NCBI RefSeq assembly: GCF_009905375.1
Contig: NC_133657.1
Location: 64,730,219-64,794,218, forward strand
Length of the DNA stretch: 64,000 nt
Direction of reading: 5' to 3'
Source of the DNA: Apium graveolens
Lineage: Eukaryota; Streptophyta; Magnoliopsida; Apiales; Apiaceae
The position numbers and the translations under genes were made by a program. The notes under the pieces are model-generated. The model made no database searches. It was not told the DNA's origin and worked only from the letters and a program-made list of their open reading frames with translations. Below are positions 56,995 to 64,000 of this stretch, piece after piece (position 1 is the first letter of the stretch; each line of letters opens with the position of its first letter).

Positions 56995-57959
56995 TGTTAG
57001 GTAATGAATACAACATGAGGGTGAATGTGTTTTAGATAATTTTAAGCCTTTTTGAATATTTATTGCTTGGGGAACAAAGCAGATTAAAAATATAGTAATA
57101 TTATGTTAGCTGAAATAAAACAGTGCATACAATATTTCAAAACTCACTTAATTTTATATTAAAATCAAGCTAGTATTTTGCTACAAATCCTGGGTTCTTT
57201 GTAAGTAAAGAACTCAGCTTCTTCCTTGAGATACTTACAAGAAAACTAGATCTGTTTGATACAGATTAAAAGGAAAAGGACCAATGTTTACTTTATAGAT
57301 TAGTAAACACAAGTTTACATAATATGCAATAAAATGTACTAAACCCTACTTTAAGTTATCTCTAAAGCGTTCCAATTATGGCTTAGTGTATCTTTGCAAA
57401 TCCTTTGAATCTATGACTTTCCTTTGTCAGTTAATCTTGGCCTTTGATCTTGCACTCTTCAAGCTGCTTTTGTAGACTTTTTAATCTAAGTGATTAGATC
57501 TTTGTTGATTGATAATATTGAATATTTAACTTGTCTGCATTCTGTACTTGAGCTTCATATCGAGATCTCCAGTTTGATCTATAGAGAACTGACATCTCGA
57601 AAAGTATTATGGCTTATCGAGATCTCTGAGTTCTCTATGATTGTCTTTGACTTATCGAGGTCTATGAGTTCTCTATTAGTGAACTTGACTTGTCGAGGTC
57701 TCCAAATTTCTGCATGTGGAAATGACTTGTCGATATCTCTCAGATATCTATAAGCATATTAACTTATCGATATCTCTGAGATCTCTAATGAGAAAATTGA
57801 CTTGTCGATATCTCCAATATTCACATCTTCATTTTGACTTGTCGATATCTCTAAGTTCTCTAATGCAGAAATGACTTGTCGATATCTCAGAGATCTCTAT
57901 ATACATTTTGACTTATAGATATCTCTGAGATCTCCAATGATAATTTGACGTGTCGATAT
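56995..57959 (-). repeat. LTR of the F family, truncated (first of two in tandem)
   Basis: Left end TGTTAGGTAATGAATAC is the LTR 3' terminus on the minus strand, as in the copies at 57960 and 61640. It holds about ten units of a ~36-46-bp minisatellite with core GACTTGTCGATATCTCTGAG (57550-57955). It stops inside that array, where the second LTR begins. Confidence 0.85.
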
Positions 57960-59216
57960 TATTAGGTAATGAATACAATACAGGGGTGTGAATGTGTTTT
58001 AGATTATTTTTAAGCTTTTTGAACTGTTATGGATGTGGTGAACAAAGTAATCTAACTTGTAGAGATTAAGTGTTTAAACAAAAATAATAAAACATGCACA
58101 AAATACACTATCTTCAAAACTCACTTAATTTTATATTAAAATCAAGTATGTCTTGCTACAAATTTCTAGGTTCTTTGTTGATAAAGAACTCAAATTCTTT
58201 TTTGAGAGAGCTACACGATTTTCTAGATCTATTTATTATACTTTAAAATAAAGCATCCAATGTTTACTTTATAGAACAGTAAACACAGGTTTTACACAAC
58301 ATGCAATAACATCTACTAAACCCTACTTTAAGTTAACTAAAACTTTCTATTCCTGGATTAATGTATCTTTGCAAATCGTGCATGTCTGTGACTTTACTTT
58401 GTCAGTTAATCTTGTCCTTTGATCTTGTACTCTTGAAGCTGCTTTTGTAGATTTTTTAAATCAGTGATTGATTTGTTTGTTGATTGACAATCTTGGATCT
58501 TTAACCGGTTTGCATTCTGTACTTAAGTTTTATATCGAGATCTCCAGTTTGTTATATAGAGAACTCGACATCTAGATAAGTATAATGACTTATCGAGATC
58601 TCTTATTTCTCTATAGTTGTTTTGACTTATCGAAGTCTCTGAGTTCTCTATTAGAGAATTTGGCTTGTCGATATCTCTGAATTTCTGCATCTAGAAAAGA
58701 CTTGTCGATATCTCTGAAATCTCTATTAGCATATTGACTTATCGATATCTCTGAGATCTCTAATGAGAGTTTGACTTGTCGATATCTCCAATCTTCACAT
58801 CTTCAATTTGACTTGTCGATATCTCTAAATTCTTTATTGCAGAAATGACTTATCAATATCTCCAATCTTCATATCTTCATTTGGCTTGTCGATATCTCTG
58901 AGACTTCTCTCTAAGCTAATTTTTGACTTGTCAATAAGTCATTCTTGAGTTCTCGAATGACTTCTCTATATGACTTGATCTGCGACTTGAAGATTTCTTG
59001 ACTTATTATGTTTTTCTCAAAATAGATTTATTTAACTCCAAGCTTCTTCACACTTTCTGTAAGACATGATCTTTATGATCTTCTTCCAGAGTTTATTCTT
59101 ACGCATACAAACTCAAGTAATACAATACAAAATGCAAACCTAGATAATCATACAACTTACTTAGGGCTGTCAATTTGACTTAGTCTTGTTATTGTACATG
59201 CATGTCTTGTACAATA
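57960..59216 (-). repeat. 3' LTR of copia F (1,257 bp)
   Basis: Left end TATTAGGTAATG (one change from TGTTAGG). The right end GTCTTGTACAATA is next to the PPT (59217-59229, minus strand AATTGGGGGAGAT). About eleven minisatellite units at 58530-58945. Confidence 0.87.
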
Positions 59217-59369
59217 ATCTCCCCCAATTTGTGAGAAGATTGCTTATCACAAATTCATGTCCGGTAACAAGACTAACCCCAAGTTAAAATGAACAATGGA
59301 ACATTATATAAGAATTGACAGAAATACAATATTTATACATAAAAGATTTCTTGATTTGACATATATATT

Positions 59370-60243
59370 CATTAGACAAATTTCTCCTCTCCTGTTTCTT
59401 CTCTAATGAGGTCCTTTAACTTTACAAGAACTTCCAGTTACTCTATGATTGGTGTCCCTCTTAGAGATTCTAAAAGTTTGAGTTTATCAGCTAATGGATA
59501 ACTATACAAGTAACCAGTCCTAATTCTTGAGAATCTGCCAATCTTGATGTTTAGAAATTATCCATCCTTGGTTATTCTGCTCATCCTCTTTGCCTTGAGA
59601 TCTGCAGATCTTTGCATATACATTTATATCTCCTCAATATACTTTCTTTTCCTCTCCTCACTTTCAGCCTTTTCTGTTGCTCTTCTTTTTTCCTTTTCTA
59701 CCAACCATTCAGCCAAAATAGATCCCCATGCCTTAGTTGCAGTATCCTTGTCCTTCAGTAAGCTTATCACCCTTTTGATCTCTGTGGATGAAAATGCGTC
59801 CATTAGGTTTCTTCTATGAAATGTGAAGGTTCCATCGTGATAGTAGATTCTTACTTCCCTTAATGTTATAACCCAAACTTTGACCATTTCTTCAGCTAAT
59901 TATTGAAAGTAGTCTTCATCTGAGATGCACCAGTTCAACGGTAGAAAATCACTTTGATTGAAACAGTTCCAGATGGCCCTCTCAATAACTTGCATCTTCT
60001 TTGGTTTTCTCCTAACAGATTTGTAATGAATTTTGATTGGTGGCTTAACAGAAGGTAGATTTGAGATTTTCTTTAGATAGGTTTGGCTTGAGCTGATTAG
60101 TATTTTTAGTAATGTATTGGTAGTTTGTTTGTACAAGAATTTGTGCTTTGAGGTTTGAGGTGGTTCAGTACTTGAATTTGTTGGCTTAGAAGGTTGAGCT
60201 TGGTTGATTTGGATTGGTAGGGTTTGCTTTTGTGGTTTTGAGC
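59370..60243 (-). pseudogene. Env-like ORF of element F, C-terminal domain
   Basis: Left of the solo LTR: a Pro/Ser/Gln/Thr linker (60240-60120), a basic patch (VRRKPKKMQ, near 60010), then the C-terminal domain with WNCFNQSDFLPLNW. From 59887 come the RIYYHDGTFTF block, the region AFSSTEIKRVISLLKDKDTATKAW and a charged helix (EKEKRRATEKAESEERKRKYIEE). Stops at 59900 and 59624. A decayed tail reaches about 59370, just before the PPT. The DG-x-x-F/Y block aligns with the C-terminal domain of the A and G third ORFs. Confidence 0.75.
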
Positions 60244-61640
60244 TGTTTTGCAAGACATGCATATACTTTAACAAGACTAAGTCAAATTGACAACCCTAAG
60301 TACGTTATATTGTAATATAAGTTTGCATTTTGTACTTGTAATATTTAAAGTCTGTAAAAATATCAAAAGAGCAGACTGGAGTCTTTTTGTTTAACAGTAT
60401 CAAGCCTAAGAATTCTATCTGGAAGAAGATCAAGAAGATCATGCCTCAGAATAATTATGAAGAAGCTTGGAGTTGAATAAATCTGTTTTGATAAAAAATA
60501 TTCTAAGTCAAGATCTGTACAAGTCATATATTTAGTGTTATAGAGAAGTCATTCGATAACTCCAAATGACTTATTGAGAAGTCAGGAAAGCTACTAGAGA
60601 ACTCAGAGATATCGACAAGCCAAATTGAAGACATGAATATTGGAAATATCGACAAGTCATTTCTTCACTAGAGAATTTAGAGTTATCTACAAGTTAACAT
60701 TCATTAGAGAACTCTGAGTTATCGATAAGTCAAATTTCACTAGAGAACTCAGAGATATCGACAAGCCAAAATTCACTAGAGAAATCTGAGTTATCGATAA
60801 GTTAAATTTGATTAGAGAACTCTGAGTTATCGACAAGTCAACAAGTCACTAGAGAACTTAGAGATATCGATAAGACAAAGTGAAGTTATGGAAATAAGAG
60901 ATCTTGATAAGAGAAATTCTCTTATAGAGAACTCAGAGACCTCTACAAGTCAAATCAAGTATGGAGTATTAGAGATCTCGATAAGTCAATATACTTATCG
61001 AGATGTCAAGATCTCTATATGCCTAACTGGAGATCTCGAGGTAAAATCTCAAAGTACAAATTGCAGACCAGTTCAATATTCAAGATTAACAATCAACAAA
61101 CAATCCAACCAGTTGGATTGACAAGTCTACAAAAAGTAGCTTGAAGAGTGTGCAAGATCAAGGGTGAAGATTAACTGACAAAGGAAGATCAAGATTAACA
61201 CAGTATGCAAAGATATGATCCAGAAATGGAAGAAATAATTTTTCTAAAATGGAAATGATAAGTGTCAGTTTACTAAAGTAACTAGCATCTCTTATTGTAC
61301 ACTGTGTAAACCAGTAGTTAACTATGATATAAAGTTAACACTGGTCCTTTGTTAGGAGTAAAATTTTAGATCAGAAATCTTGTATTCTCTCAAGGAAGAA
61401 GCTAAGCTCTTTATGAACAAAGAGCCTAAAATTTTTGTAGCAAAATATTCTTAATTTTAATAAAAAATTAAGTGAGTTTTGAAAGATCTGTGTTCACTAT
61501 TATTGCTTACTTAAATTCTGTAGTAACACATATCGCTGCAAGATTTACATTTACTTTGTTCAAACCATAAATACTTCAAGAAAAACATAAAAACACAAAA
61601 ACACATTCACCCCCCTTTGTGTGTAATTCATTACCTAACA
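60244..61640 (+). repeat. Solo LTR of the F family inserted in element F (1,397 bp)
   Basis: Starts TGTTTTGCAAGACATG and ends CATTACCTAACA. The perfect 5-bp target duplication TGAGC lies at 60239-60243 and 61641-61645. Opposite orientation to its host F. Contains about twelve units of the CAGAGATATCGACAAGTC minisatellite (60600-61040). TATA-like ATGATATAAAG near 61323. Confidence 0.93.
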
Positions 61641-64000
61641 TGAGCCATCTTCCTTCTTCTTTTTTCTTCTTTTATCACTTTTCTTCTTATCATCCCCTTT
61701 TTTTCTCATCTCCCTTCTTCTCATCCTGCTTCCTATTTTTGGTACCAGTTGCTCTAGAGGTTTGACTTGGATTTGAGCCAGAAGGTGGTTGATCATCTTG
61801 CTTCTGCTCATCATCATCCTTGTCATCCTTTAAGTTGAATTATAAGTTTGGCAACATGGTATCAGCATTCACAAGGTATTTGTCAAGAATTCTGATCATC
61901 TCTTCATCTTCAGTTTTCTTTCTCTTCTTGCATTTCAGATCAGATTGAAGAGTCATTATCATCCTCAGGTTTCCTCTTACACAATTCTTAGGAACATTGA
62001 AGAGTTTGCATCTTTTAGACTGGGGAAAGATGTAGGCCACCCCTTGCTTGGATAGAGATAGGCTTCGGGAAAAGCATCTATTTGAGCCTTCTTGAGTTCT
62101 TGTAGCAATTGGGTGTCCTCTGGAATTACTGCATGTACTTTATCAATCACTACATCTAGCTCAAATGCTCTCAATTTTTGAATATTAGAGAGAGAGACAT
62201 GTAGACATCTGTCCAGTCCACAATCATTCACATTTTCTGCAATCCTCTTCTCCAAAAAGTTATCAACTTTGACAATCACCACTCTAACAAAGTTGATGTT
62301 GTTGGCCAATACTCTTTTGTAGGTGTCATAGTTGTTGTGAAGAGACACCCTTAAAACTGACAGAAGTTCATTGAATTCTTGATCTTGACAGGGTCCTTCT
62401 GCAGCTTTTAGAAGTCTGTCCTTTCCAACATCTTTAGATAATTGAGCTTCTGAAGAGCTTTGTCCAGCTTGAGTAGTAGTAGTTGATGCCAATTTTCCAA
62501 TCTCCTTTGATTTACCACCATCATTGGATTGTTGAATCCTAGATTTTATCTCCCTCTTAGTCTTGTTGATAGGCATGAGTAGGGGAGTTGGCAATTTTGG
62601 CCTCACAGCCTCAGGAAGTGCAGATAATGGAATGTTGAGTTTTCCGATGATGACTCCCAAAGCTACAGAAGTTTGCATTTGTAAATGCTTGTGAGAGTCC
62701 ACCAAGGTCTGTATATCTGCCTATTGACTCTACACCAGAGTGGTGAGAGCTTGCACTTAAGTTGTGATTGAATCATTAGAATACTTTAGAGTTGAAACTT
62801 GTCATTGGAGAGCTTGAGTTGGAGATTTGATGAAGTGGAAAATGGTGGTTGAGAGCTTGAAGGTACTGAGAGGCCAAAGGTTGCTTGCACAACTTCCTTT
62901 ATTCCTTCCATGAGAAGGCTCATACCTACTTTGATGAAGTTGGTTCAATTTGAGCTTTGTACCATTGGAGTTGACAATATGTTGTTGAACCACAACGTGC
63001 AAACCTATAAAAGATTGTCTGAGATTTTTGACATCTTTTTCCACAGTAGTCAGATCAAGTTTTTCCATTTGGTCAGCAAAATGTTGAAATTTTGAAGTGA
63101 TCTTGACTTGAGAAGGAATAATCTCATTCATCTTCTCTCTCGCCAGCTTCCTGATCTTGTCTTCATGACCAATTAATTTTAATTCAAGAGCTTTACCAAA
63201 TAGGTAAAAAGCTTTGAGTTGTTCTTTGTAAACTTTATTAATTGCATCATAGACATCTTGCGGAGTCAGGACCTTGGCATTGCTTCCCAGTATGGTTACA
63301 TATTCATCTCTAAACCTAGCCAAGACCTGATCCATCTCTAGAGAAAAATCGTTAGACAACCAAGCATCTACATTCCCATCTTGCTCAACTTTATTGACTA
63401 TTTTCTGCTTCTGTTTCTCAACTTATTATTGTAAGTGAGCAGAATAGCCTGATAATCTTAATTGCTCATATCTGAGGTAAGAAGGTGCTGTGAGATGTTG
63501 GCTACACCAGAAATTTGATCACAAGGAGATCAATTATAGTGCTTGATTGAGATTGAGTATTCTACAACCACTGTTGGATAGGGTGAGATGTTTGTTGTGA
63601 AGAGTTTGAAGTTGATGGAAGTGCATCATGAGAACCACCTATGATAGATGTCACCGTTTGACTCACATCCTAAGTTGTGGTTATGATAGTTTGTTGTTCC
63701 ATACTTGTAGTGGGAACCTCCATTTGAATTAGAGGGGAGTTAGCTAGGTAACTGTCATGTACTCTAGCCTCATGCCCTTGCTCATTTTGCAGTGAGCTTT
63801 CACTTGAATGTGTTAAACTTGCCTCCCCTATAGCAGGATCATTGGCAATTGAACTCCTGCTTCAATTATGAGAGCAATCTCAGCTAGGGTTGTGAGTGAG
63901 TTTTTCCCACAAGAGGAACCTTCAATTGAATTGGAGAGGATTTAGATAGCTCCCCCTCAGGTGTACTACCCTCGAACCTAACAACTTATGAAGGTTGATT
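61641..64000 (-). pseudogene. Env-like ORF of element F, N-terminal and coiled-coil part
   Basis: Frames 63359-62802 and 62705-61977 (same frame, separated by a locally shifted stretch with stops) encode a long helical region (LKLIGHEDKIRKLAREKMNE, then QHFADQMEKLDLTTVEKDV) consistent with coiled coil, a Ser/Thr/Gln linker, then a domain with LLSVLRVSLHNNYDTYKRV and DAFPEAYLYPSKGW. A Lys-rich, acidic tail (61950-61645) is interrupted by the solo LTR. Upstream of 63359, to the window end, it is decayed low-complexity linker similar to 38810-38880 in element E. Confidence 0.75.

Larger units (their letters stand above)
59217..64000 (-). mobile_element. Copia element F (SIRE-like), 3' part, runs off the right edge
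   Basis: The env-like ORF from the right edge to about 59370 leads into the PPT and 3' LTR (57960-59216). It is interrupted by the solo LTR 60244-61640. The pol genes would lie beyond base 64000. Confidence 0.82.

Noticed and set aside
57550..57955. Regularly spaced repeats considered as a CRISPR-like array
   Set aside because: Degenerate repeats at variable spacing inside an LTR of a plant genome; minisatellite, not CRISPR.

Overview
This window is plant nuclear DNA, most likely from a eudicot with a large, transposon-rich genome. Every coding signal I can recognise belongs to an LTR retrotransposon. I see no convincing host gene, tRNA, rRNA or organelle gene. The copia elements have the SIRE/Maximus layout: gag-pol followed by a third, 'envelope-like' ORF with coiled-coil and low-complexity sequence. 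Two Ty3/gypsy elements are also present. I cannot name the species from the sequence.

Layout. (1) 1-8770: minus-strand, decayed Ty3/gypsy element T1 (gag-PR-RT-RNaseH-IN, leader ORF, 3.6-kb 5' LTR). It is inserted in the RT gene of plus-strand copia element A. (2) 8771-16522: the 3' half of A (RT-RNaseH, spacer, env-like ORF, 595-bp 3' LTR). (3) 16523-21266: minus-strand copia C (5' LTR, gag, protease, then a deletion and a small accessory ORF). (4) 21267-22586: AT-rich DNA with a gag fragment and a MITE-like inverted repeat. (5) 22587-50150: minus-strand copia E, split by three insertions: a solo LTR (24313-25361), a structurally complete 12.5-kb copia B (25616-38114, TSD ACTGT), and a gypsy element G1 with 3-kb LTRs and no pol genes (41836-49409, TSD GCAAA). 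(6) 50220-53967: plus-strand copia G, reduced to its env-like ORF and 3' LTR. (7) 53968-56994: AT-rich spacer, a solo LTR, a SINE/MITE-like repeat and simple repeats. (8) 56995-64000: copia F on the minus strand (tandem LTRs, env-like ORF), interrupted by a solo LTR (60244-61640, TSD TGAGC) of its own family.

Most reading frames carry stops or frameshifts. B looks youngest: about 18 substitutions in the first ~470 bp of its two LTRs, counted by eye. G1 looks older: about 12 in the first ~135 bp, nearly all transitions. The nesting order gives relative ages: T1 after A, A probably after C; the solo LTR, B and G1 all after E; the solo LTR at 60244 after F.

The least expected observations are: (i) a 122-codon ORF conserved without gaps in elements C and E (about 48% identity by eye), each copy with its own TATA box and leader, lying between pol and the env-like ORF; (ii) a short motif repeated many times in the LTR U3 of each copia family, different between families, and in B also scattered through the linkers of all three ORFs, mostly in the opposite orientation; (iii) TATA boxes with pyrimidine-rich leaders just upstream of the env-like ORFs of A and B, as if this ORF has its own promoter.
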